This document shows positions 8,275 to 16,743 of a stretch of 33,575 nt of DNA, piece by piece. Location of the stretch: NCBI GenBank assembly GCA_016218965.1, contig JACRCP010000217.1:1-33575 (forward strand), in the 5' to 3' direction. The translations under genes were made by a program, and so were the position numbers. The stretch comes from Deltaproteobacteria bacterium. Lineage in GTDB: Bacteria > Myxococcota > SpSt-1050 > JACRCP01. A model generated the notes under the pieces. That model ran no database searches, was not told the DNA's origin, and saw nothing but the letters and a program-made list of their open reading frames with translations. The first letter of the stretch is position 1; each line of letters opens with the position of its first letter.

Positions 8275-9546
8275 CTATGCGACCTTCCCCCCGTCGTCCG
8301 GGCAGAACTTCGTCCCGGCCGGGTATTCCTTGCCGCAGGTCGGGCATTTCGGGGCGGCCGGCGCCGCGGCGGCCATCGCGTTGCCGCAATTGGGGCAGAA
8401 CTTGACGCCGGGTGCGACCTCGCCCTGGCATTTCGGACACTTGGGCTTGTCGGCCTCCATCTTGCCCCCACACTCGGGGCAGAACTTGGCCGCCGGCACG
8501 GGCTTCTTGCACGAAGGGCATGTCATCATGGTGACCGCGACGGCCGCGGCGGCCGGCGCCTGGCCCTGCGGGGGCGGATAACCGGGAGGAGGCTGCTGCG
8601 GGTAACCCTGCGGGGCCCCGTACGGAGGCGGTTGCTGGTACATTCCCTGCTGCCCCATCATCTGCTGGGCCATGCCAAAGCCCATGCCGAGCCCCGCGCC
8701 CGCCATCGCGGTGCCGGCGGCCCCGCCGCCGCCCTGGCCCCCGCCCTGCGCAAGCCCGGCCCCGAGGCCGAACATCGGCTCGGACGCCGCCGCGCGGGCG
8801 TAGTTCGGGTCGGCCGCAAGCCCCGTGAGCGCCTGGCGTTCGGAGAATTTCTTTAACCGTTCTTCGTCCTCTTCTTTCATGGAGATCGTGAAGTTGCCGA
8901 GGCGTACGATGTCGACGCCATAGTCCTGCATGTGGACCTTGACCTTCTGAATGGTCTCGGCCTCGATCTCTTCGGTGTAGGCGCCCGAGGTGACATCGAG
9001 CAGGGGCCACTTTTTCTTGACTACGAGCTCGGCCGATGTGTCGCGGATGACCTTCAGCGTCTGCTGTTTGAACCACTGGACAAAGGAGGCGTTGTCGGAC
9101 TTCCCGAGGCCCGCCAATCCCACCACAAGCTTGGCGGCGTCGACGACCTTGAACGAGAAGTCGCCGAAGACCATCAGCTTGATTGCGAGCTTCGTGTCGG
9201 GGTCGCGCATGTCGCCAATGGGCCCGCCGAACTTGTTGTTGGGCATCTCGCGGGTCGTGACGAAGAACAGTTCCGAGATGAACATGTTCCCGCCGGTCGC
9301 GGCGTCCACGAGCCGCCCGATGAACGGGATGTTGCTCGTGTCGAGCGTCACGCGCCCGGGGGCGACGATCCCGCGCACGGTGCCGTCGCGGAAGAACACG
9401 CACACCTCGTCGGCTTCGACGGTGAGCTGGGTGAACATGCGGATGTTCGAATCGGGCCATTTCCAGACGACTGCGTCTTTCGCGTCGTCCGGGCGCGCCA
9501 CGAATTCGCGTTTGACCTCGGCCTTTACAGTGTCCCACAGACCCAT
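8275..9546 (-). CDS. SPFH/Band 7-like protein with C-terminal zinc ribbons (YdjI type)
   Basis: The start is ATG at 9546 after GGAAAGGAG; an in-frame extension to 9636 covers the promoter and is rejected. The product has 423 residues. Residues 1-250 match the SPFH-type family sometimes labelled virion core protein: MGLWDTVKAEVKREF, GTVRGIVAPGRVTLDT, FGDFSFKVVDAAKL, YGVDIVRLGNFTISM. A Gly/Met/Pro/Gln-rich flexible region spans 255-335. Three zinc-ribbon-like units follow at 343-359, 370-387 and 401-416; the last reads FCPDDGG, with Asp where the fourth Cys would be. There is no signal peptide or transmembrane helix. It is the first gene of a likely two-gene operon with the Tim44-like protein. 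Exact role is unknown; SPFH proteins form membrane-associated scaffolds. Confidence 0.85.
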   Translation of the reverse strand: MGLWDTVKAEVKREFVARPDDAKDAVVWKWPDSNIRMFTQLTVEADEVCVFFRDGTVRGIVAPGRVTLDTSNIPFIGRLVDAATGGNMFISELFFVTTREMPNNKFGGPIGDMRDPDTKLAIKLMVFGDFSFKVVDAAKLVVGLAGLGKSDNASFVQWFKQQTLKVIRDTSAELVVKKKWPLLDVTSGAYTEEIEAETIQKVKVHMQDYGVDIVRLGNFTISMKEEDEERLKKFSERQALTGLAADPNYARAAASEPMFGLGAGLAQGGGQGGGGAAGTAMAGAGLGMGFGMAQQMMGQQGMYQQPPPYGAPQGYPQQPPPGYPPPQGQAPAAAAVAVTMMTCPSCKKPVPAAKFCPECGGKMEADKPKCPKCQGEVAPGVKFCPNCGNAMAAAAPAAPKCPTCGKEYPAGTKFCPDDGGKVA

Positions 9547-9586
9547 GGGTGGCTCCTTTCCAAAAGAGTCATTCGCAACGGCAGAC

Positions 9587-9615
9587 ACTATATCAGAACA
9601 AATCCGGGGAGTCCA
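9587..9615 (-). promoter_or_regulatory. promoter of the SPFH/Tim44-like gene pair
   Basis: On the minus strand, TGGACT (9610-9615) and TATAGT (9587-9592) are separated by 17 bases, about 40 bases upstream of the SPFH start codon. The -10 box is a five-of-six match. Confidence 0.5.
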
Positions 9616-9904
9616 CGAACACGAGGCACGAGCCACGAGGCAGGAGGCGGCCGACCCCTGCCCAAAGACCCGCCAAACCGCCCGGAACCGCCCCGTGACA
9701 CGGTGCCCGAGGCCATGTTAGTATGCGCCCGAGGGTGAGACAAGACCAAGGACCCACGTGGGACAGGGAAACACCGATGAAACTTCCTATCGGCCGGCCG
9801 GGGGTGGTCGTATTCCTGAGGAGCCTCCCGAGTCCCGGCCTGCCGCCGGGCACCTGCCTCGCCAGCGGCACTGCGCTGGCGGTTCCTATCGACTGGAGGA
9901 CACA
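9616..9904. other. intergenic region upstream of the interrupted lipoprotein
   Basis: About 290 bases between divergent genes. It holds a perfect 10-bp palindrome CCCACGTGGG at 9753-9762 and a 43-codon frame from the ATG at 9778 whose TGA overlaps the ATG at 9905. That frame has no clear ribosome site or family. I see no riboswitch or RNA gene. Confidence 0.3.
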
Positions 9905-10294
9905 ATGATTCGACAGCGACGGTGTTCCTTGGTCATGTTAAGCGCCATGGTTTCCTTTGCCGGTGTGTGCGCTCTAGGTTGCGGCGAGTCGGGAAGTTGC
10001 GACCACTCGGACAACTCGTAGCGCCCGACGTGCGTATTCTACGAAGACGTGGACCGCAACGAGGCGGGAAACCTGAAAGAAATCTGCGAGGACCTCTCCG
10101 GGAAATGGGTCGGGGGCGACAACTCCTGCCTGGCGGAGGCCCTTTCGGCCTGCAAGTATGATGTCGGTGGCGGCACCGCGACCATATACTACTACTACCA
10201 TGAGACCATCAACGTCGAAGGTTCCGGCGCCGTTTCCGGCGAAAAGGACTCCTGTGAAACAACATTCAAGGGGACATGGACGGAGCTGAAGTAG
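9905..10294 (+). pseudogene. small cysteine-rich lipoprotein interrupted by an in-frame TAG
   Basis: The ATG at 9905 follows GGAGG at a normal distance. It opens a signal sequence with lipobox ALGC (Cys26), then GESGSCDHSDNS, then TAG at 10019-10021. The same frame continues for a further 90 sense codons to a second TAG at 10292-10294, with RPTCVFYEDVDRNEAGN right after the first stop, well-spaced cysteines, a tyrosine run and the same GC-rich codon use. The whole would be a 129-residue secreted lipoprotein. One base change from TCG (Ser) would explain the stop. glmS, dnaN and the SPFH gene all end in TAG, so TAG is a normal stop here. A GTG at 10049 could restart translation, but without a signal peptide. 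I infer a recent nonsense mutation or a sequencing error. Confidence 0.7.
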
Positions 10295-10345
10295 TCACGA
10301 CAAGACGCAGGCCGGAAACCCGAATGATAGTTCCTGTCTGCCAGT

Positions 10346-12163
10346 CTACTCCACCGTAACGCTCTTCGCGAGGTTCCGCGGCTGGTCGACGTCGTTGCCC
10401 TTGAGGTCGGCGATGTGGTAGGCGAGGAGTTGGAGGGAAACCGACGTGAGGAACGGCTGGAGGAGGTCGTGGACATCGGGGATCTCGAGCACTCTATCGG
10501 CTATCTCACGTGTCCGCGCGTCGCCCCACGTGACGAGCGCGATGATCCGACCGCCGCGGGCCTTGGCTTCCTGCACGTTCGACAGCACCTTCTCGTACGA
10601 ACGCCCGCGCGTGGCGACCACCAGGACCGGCATCTCCTCGTCTATGAGCGCAATGGGCCCGTGCTTCATCTCGCCCGCCGGGTAGCCCTCGGCGTGGATG
10701 TACGAGATCTCCTTTAGTTTGAGCGCCCCTTCGAGCGCCACGGGGTAGTTGATCCCGCGGCCAAGGTACAAAAAGTCGCTTGCGTGCATGAATTCGCGCG
10801 CGAGGTCCTGCACCTTTTGTTCGAGCCGGAGAACCTCTTCCATGAGGGACGGGATGTGCGTGAACTCCCGCACGAGCGCCTGCGCCCTGGCCGGGTCGAG
10901 CCTGCCCGAAACCAGTCCCAGGCGCACGGCAAACAGGAAAAGAACCGCCATCTGGGTGACAAACGCCTTGGTCGAGGCCACGCCGATCTCCGGCCCGGCG
11001 CGGGTGTACAGCACCGTGTCGGCCTCGCGGGCGATGCTCGAGTCGACGACGTTGCAGATGGCGAGCGCGTGCGCGCCCTTCGAGCGAGCCTCGCGGAGCG
11101 CCGCGAGAGTGTCGGCGGTCTCGCCGGACTGCGAGATGGCGACGACGAGTTCCCCCTTGCCGACTATTGGGTCGCGGTACCGGAACTCGCTGGCCAGATC
11201 TACCTCGACGGGGACCCGCGCCAGCTCCTCGATCATGAACTTCCCGATGAGCGCGGCGTGCCATGAGGTTCCGCAGGCGATGATCTTGACCGCGCCGGGC
11301 ACCGAGAGCCCCGGCATCTCGCCGTCGAGTGGGGTCTTCCGATCGGCCGAGAGCCTCCCGCGGATGGTGTCCATGAGTGCGCGAGGCTGCTCGAAGATCT
11401 CCTTGTGCATGAAGTGCCGGTGCCCGCCCTTCTCGGCCATGGCTGGGGTCGCGTCGACCACGCGCACTTCGCGGGTCTTTTCGGCGCCGTGGAGGTCGGT
11501 GACCCGCACCGTCCGAGCCGTGACCTCGGCGACCTCCTCCTCGTACATGTACATGACCTGGCGCGTGTACGGGAGGATGGCCGGGACGTCCGACGCGATG
11601 AACCGTTCGTCATCGCCGATCCCGACGATCATCGGACTCGCGTTTTTTGCCGCAACGAGTTTCCCGGGTTCGCGCTCGGACACGACGACGATCGCGTACG
11701 CGCCCCTCACCCGCCGGAGCGCCGCGCACACGGCCTCAAAAAGACCCTTCCCGCGGCCCGCCTCCTGGTCGACGAGATGGGCGATGACTTCGGTGTCGGT
11801 CTCGGACTTGAACACACTGCCGGCGGCCGAAAGTTCGGCCTTCAGATCCACGTAGTTTTCGATGATCCCGTTGTGGATGACGGCTATCCCGTTGACCTCG
11901 TGCGGGTGGGCGTTTTGCTCCGAGGGTTTTCCGTGTGTCGCCCACCGCGTGTGGCCGATTCCGACCGTCCCGGAAAGCGGTTTTTCACGCAGGGCCTTCT
12001 CGAGGTTTGCAAGCTTGCCGACCGAACGGGTGATCTTGAGCCGCGTCCCGTCAAAGACCGCGATCCCCGCCGAGTCGTAGCCGCGGTACTCGAGCCTTTT
12101 CAGGCCTTCAAGGATGAGGGGGGCACAGTCCCGGGATCCGACGTACCCGATTATCCCGCACAT
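10346..12163 (-). CDS. glmS: glutamine--fructose-6-phosphate aminotransferase (isomerizing)
   Basis: Makes glucosamine 6-phosphate from fructose 6-phosphate and glutamine, the first step to UDP-GlcNAc for peptidoglycan and lipopolysaccharide; cytoplasmic. The 605-residue product is full length. Cys2 is the N-terminal nucleophile of the glutaminase domain (MCGIIGYVG), with EYRGYDSAGI (25-34) and HTRWATHG (71-78). Two SIS sugar-isomerase domains follow: IIACGTSWHAALIGK and VVAISQSGETADTLAAL in the first, YLGRGINYPVALEGALKLKE in the second. The C-terminus LAKSVTVE is the conserved active-site end. The upstream spacer to the PxxKW gene is only 13 bases and shows no strong ribosome site and no room for a glmS ribozyme, so it may be cotranscribed with that gene. 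Confidence 0.97.
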   Translation of the reverse strand: MCGIIGYVGSRDCAPLILEGLKRLEYRGYDSAGIAVFDGTRLKITRSVGKLANLEKALREKPLSGTVGIGHTRWATHGKPSEQNAHPHEVNGIAVIHNGIIENYVDLKAELSAAGSVFKSETDTEVIAHLVDQEAGRGKGLFEAVCAALRRVRGAYAIVVVSEREPGKLVAAKNASPMIVGIGDDERFIASDVPAILPYTRQVMYMYEEEVAEVTARTVRVTDLHGAEKTREVRVVDATPAMAEKGGHRHFMHKEIFEQPRALMDTIRGRLSADRKTPLDGEMPGLSVPGAVKIIACGTSWHAALIGKFMIEELARVPVEVDLASEFRYRDPIVGKGELVVAISQSGETADTLAALREARSKGAHALAICNVVDSSIAREADTVLYTRAGPEIGVASTKAFVTQMAVLFLFAVRLGLVSGRLDPARAQALVREFTHIPSLMEEVLRLEQKVQDLAREFMHASDFLYLGRGINYPVALEGALKLKEISYIHAEGYPAGEMKHGPIALIDEEMPVLVVATRGRSYEKVLSNVQEAKARGGRIIALVTWGDARTREIADRVLEIPDVHDLLQPFLTSVSLQLLAYHIADLKGNDVDQPRNLAKSVTVE

Positions 12164-12176
12164 GAGGACGCGTCCA

Positions 12177-12488
12177 CTACTTTGACATGCCCTGGCGGGC
12201 CTGGCGCTTGGCGAGCTTCAGGGGGTTGATCTTCTGCTCGAACACCTTGCGCTCGACCTTCTGGTGCGTGGCAAAGTTGCAAAGCCCGTGCTGCCACTTG
12301 GCCTCGGGCTCGGCAAACACGAGGCAGTACTTCTTCCCGCCGAACTCGGCGATGCGCTCGCACGCCTCGCCCTTTTTGCCGCCCGAGAGGCACTGCTCGA
12401 CCACTTCGTAGCACGAGCCGCCGGCGTACGTGCATGTCTTCTTCCAGAACCGGCAATCGACGCCCGGTTTCACTGTCTGACACCGCAT
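12177..12488 (-). CDS. PxxKW family cysteine-rich protein
   Basis: A 103-residue cytoplasmic protein. ATG at 12488 is chosen because GGAGG lies eight bases before it; the in-frame GTG at 12494 is too close to that site. It shows MRCQTVKPGVDCRFWKKTC, GGSCYEVVEQC, GGKKYC and PEAKWQHGLCNFATH, the PxxKW signature with regularly spaced cysteines that probably bind metal. The family is known mainly from deltaproteobacterial-type genomes and has no assigned function. A Lys/Arg-rich tail (VERKVFEQKINPLKLAKRQARQG) could contact nucleic acid. It lies just upstream of glmS and downstream of the peptidase gene on the same strand. Confidence 0.82.
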   Translation of the reverse strand: MRCQTVKPGVDCRFWKKTCTYAGGSCYEVVEQCLSGGKKGEACERIAEFGGKKYCLVFAEPEAKWQHGLCNFATHQKVERKVFEQKINPLKLAKRQARQGMSK

Positions 12489-12558
12489 ATTCACCGCCTC
12501 CTAGCGCAACCCCAAGGCCGCGTAGCCTAAGGCTGAAGCCCTGGAATGTCAAATCACC

Positions 12559-14517
12559 TCAGCGTTTTCGGGCTTCCATAAGCTTCTCGGCCTCATCCAT
12601 CCGTTTTTCGAAGAGTCTAATCGCCTTCTCATAGGGGTCCCCGGCAAGCATGTCCACTCCAGCGGCCTTGACGAGGTTTAGGGCGTAGTCCGATGAGCCG
12701 CCCCTGAGCATGTTGCTCACGTACTGGTCCCTCGCTTTGTCGCCTTTGGTCAGGACGTCCTGCGCCAGCGCGTTCGCCGCAATGAATCCCGTAACGTACT
12801 GATAGACATAGAAGTTGTAGTAGAAGTGCGGGATGTACGCCCACTCGATGCCATAGAGGTCGTCGATCTGGACCACGCCCTTGTCGTGGCCGTAGTACTT
12901 TTTGACCACCGAAAGGTACTTCGCGCTGATGCTGTCGGCCGTGAGCGGTTCTTTCTTCTCGGCCATCTTGTAGATCTGCCACTCGAACTCGGCAAACATC
13001 GCCTGCCGGAACATCGTCGTCCTGAACATCTCCATCGATTCGACCAGGAGGTACAGCTTTTGCTCAGGATCGGCCGCGGTCTTGAGCATGTGCTCCATCA
13101 GCAGCGCCTCGTGGAACGTCGAAGCCACCTCGGCGACAAAGATGGGGTAGTCGGCCTTGGGGTACGGCTGGGTCTTGTTTGAGAGATGCGAGTGAATCGC
13201 GTGCCCCATCTCGTGCGCCGCGGTCGAGACCGACGAGTAGTTGCCGACGAAGTTCAAAAGCACATAAGGGTGCACGTCGTAGTGTTCGCCCGTCATGTAC
13301 GCCCCGCTCTTCTTACCTTCGTTCGGATAGACGTCGATCCACCCGCTCCCGGGTTTCAGAGCGCCGGCGAGCACGTCGAGGTACTCCGCGCCCATGGGTT
13401 TGAGCGACTCGAGGATCGCTCTGGTCCCGGTTTCATAGTCCGACTTGATCTCCACCTTCTTGATGACCGGGACGTACAGGTCGAAGTACCGGAGTTCCGG
13501 GAGACCGAGGAGCCTCTTTCGCATCCCGAGGTAGCGGTGCAGCGCGGCGAGATTGGACTCGATGTTTTTGACGAGGTTTTCATAGAGCGTCACGGGGATG
13601 TTATCTGAGAAGAGCGCCGACGCAAGCGCCGAGGAGTGCTTTCGCGACCTGGCGTAAAATATGTTGGCGTCGATTTGCGCCGAGAGCGCCGTGGCCATGG
13701 TGTTGGAGACCTTCTTGTGCGATCCGAAAAACGCCTCAAAGACCTTCTGGCGGTCGCCGCGATCGGGCGACTCGCGGTACTTGATGTAGGCCGCTATCGA
13801 GAGCTTGACCTTGTTGCCGGCCGAATCGGTGATCTCGCCGAAATCCATGTCCGAGCCGGTAAAGGACGTGTAGATGTTGTACGGCGCCGCCCCCATGATG
13901 GTCGAAGCCGCGAGGATCTCCTCCTCGCCCTTGCCGAGCACGTGCGGTTTCTTGCGAATCACGTTCTTGAGGTACTGCGAGTAGTCCTTGAGCGCCGTGT
14001 GCTTCGAGAGCGCCTCGATCTTTTCGGGCTTGAGCGTCAGGAGTTCCGGCTCGATGAACGCCACACCTTCGGAGAACTCGGCCGCCATCTTGTCGATGAT
14101 CGACTTTTCGCCCTGCGCGGCCGAGACGCGCGTGTCTCCGTGGTACTTCATCATAGCGTACGCCGAGAGGCGGGCGAGTGTCCTTTTCCCTTTGTACGCG
14201 GCATCAAGGCACTCTTTGACCGCGCCCGCCGCACCATTCTTGACCTTCCCCTTGTGTGCCGAGAGTCCCCTCGTGATCCCTTCGAGCGCCTTCCGATCGG
14301 CCTCCCACGCCTCCTCGTCCCTGTACAGGTGCGTAAGATCCCACTTGAACTTTGCCTCGACTGACGCGCGGTCGGGGAGCTTGCCGTCCTTCCCCATCTC
14401 GACCGCCGGCGCGTGTTTCCGCATGACGACCTCCTTTTCGCCGAAAGCGGCGCCCGTGCCGCAAACGACAAGACCCGCCGCAATGATAGAGAGCACGGTC
14501 TTTGAGCCGGGTTTCAT
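12559..14517 (-). CDS. pepF: oligoendopeptidase F-like M3 metallopeptidase with signal peptide
   Basis: A zinc peptidase of 652 residues that cleaves short peptides. The zinc motif HEMGH is at 435-439 in STAAHEMGHAIHSHL, and the likely third ligand is Glu463 in FVAEVASTFHE. KSGAYMTG and YVLLNFVGNYSSVSTAAHE are typical of the PepF/M3B group. The N-terminal domain starts near residue 55 with FKWDLTHLYRDEEAWEAD. Unlike usual cytoplasmic PepF, the first 26 residues (basic start, hydrophobic VLSIIAAGLVV, ending GAAFG) look like a signal peptide, so it is probably periplasmic or secreted. The ATG is preceded by AGGAG. An own promoter is visible upstream. The role may be in peptide nutrition or turnover of exported peptides. 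Confidence 0.92.
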   Translation of the reverse strand: MKPGSKTVLSIIAAGLVVCGTGAAFGEKEVVMRKHAPAVEMGKDGKLPDRASVEAKFKWDLTHLYRDEEAWEADRKALEGITRGLSAHKGKVKNGAAGAVKECLDAAYKGKRTLARLSAYAMMKYHGDTRVSAAQGEKSIIDKMAAEFSEGVAFIEPELLTLKPEKIEALSKHTALKDYSQYLKNVIRKKPHVLGKGEEEILAASTIMGAAPYNIYTSFTGSDMDFGEITDSAGNKVKLSIAAYIKYRESPDRGDRQKVFEAFFGSHKKVSNTMATALSAQIDANIFYARSRKHSSALASALFSDNIPVTLYENLVKNIESNLAALHRYLGMRKRLLGLPELRYFDLYVPVIKKVEIKSDYETGTRAILESLKPMGAEYLDVLAGALKPGSGWIDVYPNEGKKSGAYMTGEHYDVHPYVLLNFVGNYSSVSTAAHEMGHAIHSHLSNKTQPYPKADYPIFVAEVASTFHEALLMEHMLKTAADPEQKLYLLVESMEMFRTTMFRQAMFAEFEWQIYKMAEKKEPLTADSISAKYLSVVKKYYGHDKGVVQIDDLYGIEWAYIPHFYYNFYVYQYVTGFIAANALAQDVLTKGDKARDQYVSNMLRGGSSDYALNLVKAAGVDMLAGDPYEKAIRLFEKRMDEAEKLMEARKR

Positions 14518-14545
14518 GCAGGCTCCTTTCGTAAATGGCGCGCGG

Positions 14546-14575
14546 ATACTACAACCCCCCCGCCTCCCCCGTCAA
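14546..14575 (-). promoter_or_regulatory. promoter of the oligoendopeptidase gene
   Basis: On the minus strand, TTGACG (14570-14575) and TAGTAT (14546-14551) are separated by 18 bases, with the -10 box about 28 bases before the start codon. Confidence 0.5.
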
Positions 14576-14650
14576 CGGGCCTGCTTTTTGGTGCAGTTTT
14601 TGTGCTATATACTTTTTGGCTCTTGGCTCTTGGCTGATGGCTTGTTTCCC

Positions 14651-14845
14651 ATGCGCTACGCGCTTCTTGCATTTTCGGTTCTGTTTTTGTACGCCGGGCT
14701 CCAAAACGTCCGCCGCGGCGACGCCGAAGACGGCACACCGGGCAGGCGGCTCCCGGTGCCCCGCCGCCTGCTGGGGTTCGTAGAGCTCTTTTTTGCCGTC
14801 ATCCTGGGCGGCCTCGCCCTTTCGCTCTTTACCGCCCAGGCCTGA
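14651..14845 (+). CDS. small two-helix membrane protein
   Basis: A 64-residue frame with a helix at about residues 3-17 (YALLAFSVLFLYAGL), a polar basic loop (NVRRGDAEDG, RRLPVPRR) and a second helix at about 41-61 (LGFVELFFAVILGGLALSLF). Residue distribution fits a real inner-membrane protein. No strong ribosome site precedes the ATG, and an antisense frame covers it, so the call is moderate. It ends 28 bases before the cNMP-PilT gene and may be cotranscribed with it. Confidence 0.5.
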   Translation: MRYALLAFSVLFLYAGLQNVRRGDAEDGTPGRRLPVPRRLLGFVELFFAVILGGLALSLFTAQA

Positions 14846-14873
14846 ACCACCCAAACACTCCTAGGAGGGACCC

Positions 14874-16733
14874 ATGCGCACGGTACCGATACAAGGCGAG
14901 CTTGAAGGGAAGGTCATCCAGGCGCTGGGGCTCACTCCGTTGTTCGCGTCGGTTCCGCCGGAAGGTCTCCAGGAAATCGCCGCCCGCGCGGACCTTTTGC
15001 AGTTCGACGGGGGCGAGGTCGTCGTGCGGGAAGGCGAGCCTTCCGATTCGTTCTTTGTCATCCTAAGCGGAGAGGTCCGCGTGCTGGTCGGCGGGGCGGA
15101 CGGCGCGGCCGTCGAGGTCGGGGTGCTCAAGTTCCCCGACAGCATCGGCGAGATGGGCCTGCTTCTCGAAAAGCCGCGGTCCGCGACCGTTCTTGCCAAA
15201 GGCGGCGCGGCTCTCGTGAAATTCGGCACCCAGATCTTTTCGCACTTCTTTTCCAAAATCCCCGAGTTCGGCCTCTCTATTTCACGTTTTTTGGCCGCGC
15301 GCGTGGCAAGCGCATCCCAGCAGATTCCGCTCTCAAGCACGGCGTCGGCCGCCGATGTGCCCCCGCCCGAGGTGCTGCTCCTCCTCCCGCGCGAGCTCAT
15401 CGAGCGTCAGCGTGCACTCCCGGTAAAGGTCGACGGCCACACCCTCCACCTGGGCGTCGTTCTCGACCCCACTCCCCAGCTTCTGACCACGGTGCGCGCC
15501 CACCTTCCCGGCATGGAAGTCGTGCCCGCCCGCATCACCCAGGACTACTTCGACCGCTGCCTCGCCTCGGTGGCGGCGGTGCCGGGCTGGCCGATCGCGG
15601 CCGCGCCTTCCGCCGCGCAGCCCCCGCCGGCCGGCGAGGCCCGGGACCTGCACCGCTGCCCTCCCGAGCTCGAAGCGCTTCTGCGGCGCATGGTCGCCGA
15701 ACGTGCCTCGGACCTCCACCTCTCGGGCGGCCAAGTCCCGCGCTGGAGAATCGACGGCGACATGCACGGCCTGGCCGACCTGCCGCCGCTTTCCTCGACG
15801 CAGGTTCTGGGCCTCCTCGACCCCGTCATGCGCAAATCGAACAGGGACGAGTTCGCCCGCACCAACGACACGGATTTTTCGTACGCCATCGAGGGCCTCT
15901 CGCGGTTCCGCGTGAACCTCTTCCGCGACAACGGCGGGGCGGGCGCGGTCTTCCGGCAGATCCCCGACAAGATCCTTACCCTGGAGCAGCTCAACATGCC
16001 GCCCGTGGTGCAGTCGGTCTGCAACTACCCCAAGGGCCTCGTGCTGGTCACCGGCCCGACCGGGAGCGGCAAGTCCACCACGCTTGCGGCGATGATCGAT
16101 TACTTAAACCGTACGCAGAAGGCACACATCATCACGCTCGAGGACCCCATTGAGTTCGTCCACAAGAGCAACATGGCGCTTGTGAACCAGCGCGAGGTCG
16201 GTCCTCATACCGACAGCTTCAGCCGCGCCCTGCGGGCCGCCCTCCGCGAGGACCCCGACATCGTGTTCGTGGGCGAGATGCGCGACCTCGAAACCGTTTC
16301 GATGGCCCTCGAAACGGCCAACACCGGCCACCTCGTGTTCGGCACGCTCCACACCTCGACGGCCATCTCGACCGTGGATCGCATAGTGGACCTCTTTCCC
16401 GCGGCCCAGCAGAACCAGATCCGCGTCGTCCTCGCCGACACGCTTCGCGCCGTGGTGTCCCAGTGCCTGCTGCGCAGGATTGGGGGCGGCCGACTGGCTG
16501 CGCTCGAGATCCTGATATCCAACCCGGCTGTAGCCAATCTCATCCGCGAAGGCAAGAACAACCAGATTGTCTCGATCATGTCCACGCAGCGGGCACTCGG
16601 AAACAGGCTCCTAAACGACGAACTTGCCGCGCTGGTCAAGGACAACATGGTTGAATACGAACAGACGCTCTCGGCCGCGCTCGACAAGGCGGGTCTTGCG
16701 AAACTCTGCAACCAGCCCCCGCCGAAGGTCTGA
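14874..16733 (+). CDS. cyclic-nucleotide-binding domain fused to a PilT-type ATPase
   Basis: A 619-residue secretion/pilus motor ATPase with an extra sensor domain. AGGAGG precedes the ATG. Residues 15-145 are a cNMP-binding fold; GEMGLLLEKPRSATV (92-106) matches the phosphate-binding cassette. Residues about 165-235 resemble the N-terminal domain of type II secretion/MshE ATPases (LLLLPRELIERQRALPVKVD). Residues 265-612 are PilT-like: ASDLHLSGG (278-286), Walker A GPTGSGKS (394-401), acidic motif TLEDPIEF, Walker B DPDIVFVGEMRD (460-471) and His box TGHLVFGTLHT (484-494). The C-terminal PilT motif AIRNLIRE is changed to AVANLIRE. It probably powers pilus retraction or a related machine under cyclic-nucleotide or c-di-GMP control. 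No other pilus gene lies nearby. Confidence 0.9.
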   Translation: MRTVPIQGELEGKVIQALGLTPLFASVPPEGLQEIAARADLLQFDGGEVVVREGEPSDSFFVILSGEVRVLVGGADGAAVEVGVLKFPDSIGEMGLLLEKPRSATVLAKGGAALVKFGTQIFSHFFSKIPEFGLSISRFLAARVASASQQIPLSSTASAADVPPPEVLLLLPRELIERQRALPVKVDGHTLHLGVVLDPTPQLLTTVRAHLPGMEVVPARITQDYFDRCLASVAAVPGWPIAAAPSAAQPPPAGEARDLHRCPPELEALLRRMVAERASDLHLSGGQVPRWRIDGDMHGLADLPPLSSTQVLGLLDPVMRKSNRDEFARTNDTDFSYAIEGLSRFRVNLFRDNGGAGAVFRQIPDKILTLEQLNMPPVVQSVCNYPKGLVLVTGPTGSGKSTTLAAMIDYLNRTQKAHIITLEDPIEFVHKSNMALVNQREVGPHTDSFSRALRAALREDPDIVFVGEMRDLETVSMALETANTGHLVFGTLHTSTAISTVDRIVDLFPAAQQNQIRVVLADTLRAVVSQCLLRRIGGGRLAALEILISNPAVANLIREGKNNQIVSIMSTQRALGNRLLNDELAALVKDNMVEYEQTLSAALDKAGLAKLCNQPPPKV

Positions 16734-16743
16734 CGCTTTTGTT

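Noticed and set aside
8255..9538. 427-codon minus-strand frame overlapping the SPFH gene in another frame
   Set aside because: Arg/Gly-rich shadow of the SPFH gene, which has clear zinc-ribbon motifs and a ribosome site.
9720..9904. possible c-di-GMP riboswitch upstream of the small lipoprotein
   Set aside because: The conserved bases and paired elements of GEMM-type riboswitches could not be found.
9778..9908. 43-codon frame overlapping the interrupted lipoprotein start as ATGA
   Set aside because: The overlap is suggestive of coupling, but there is no ribosome site and no conserved-looking sequence, so it was kept only as a note.
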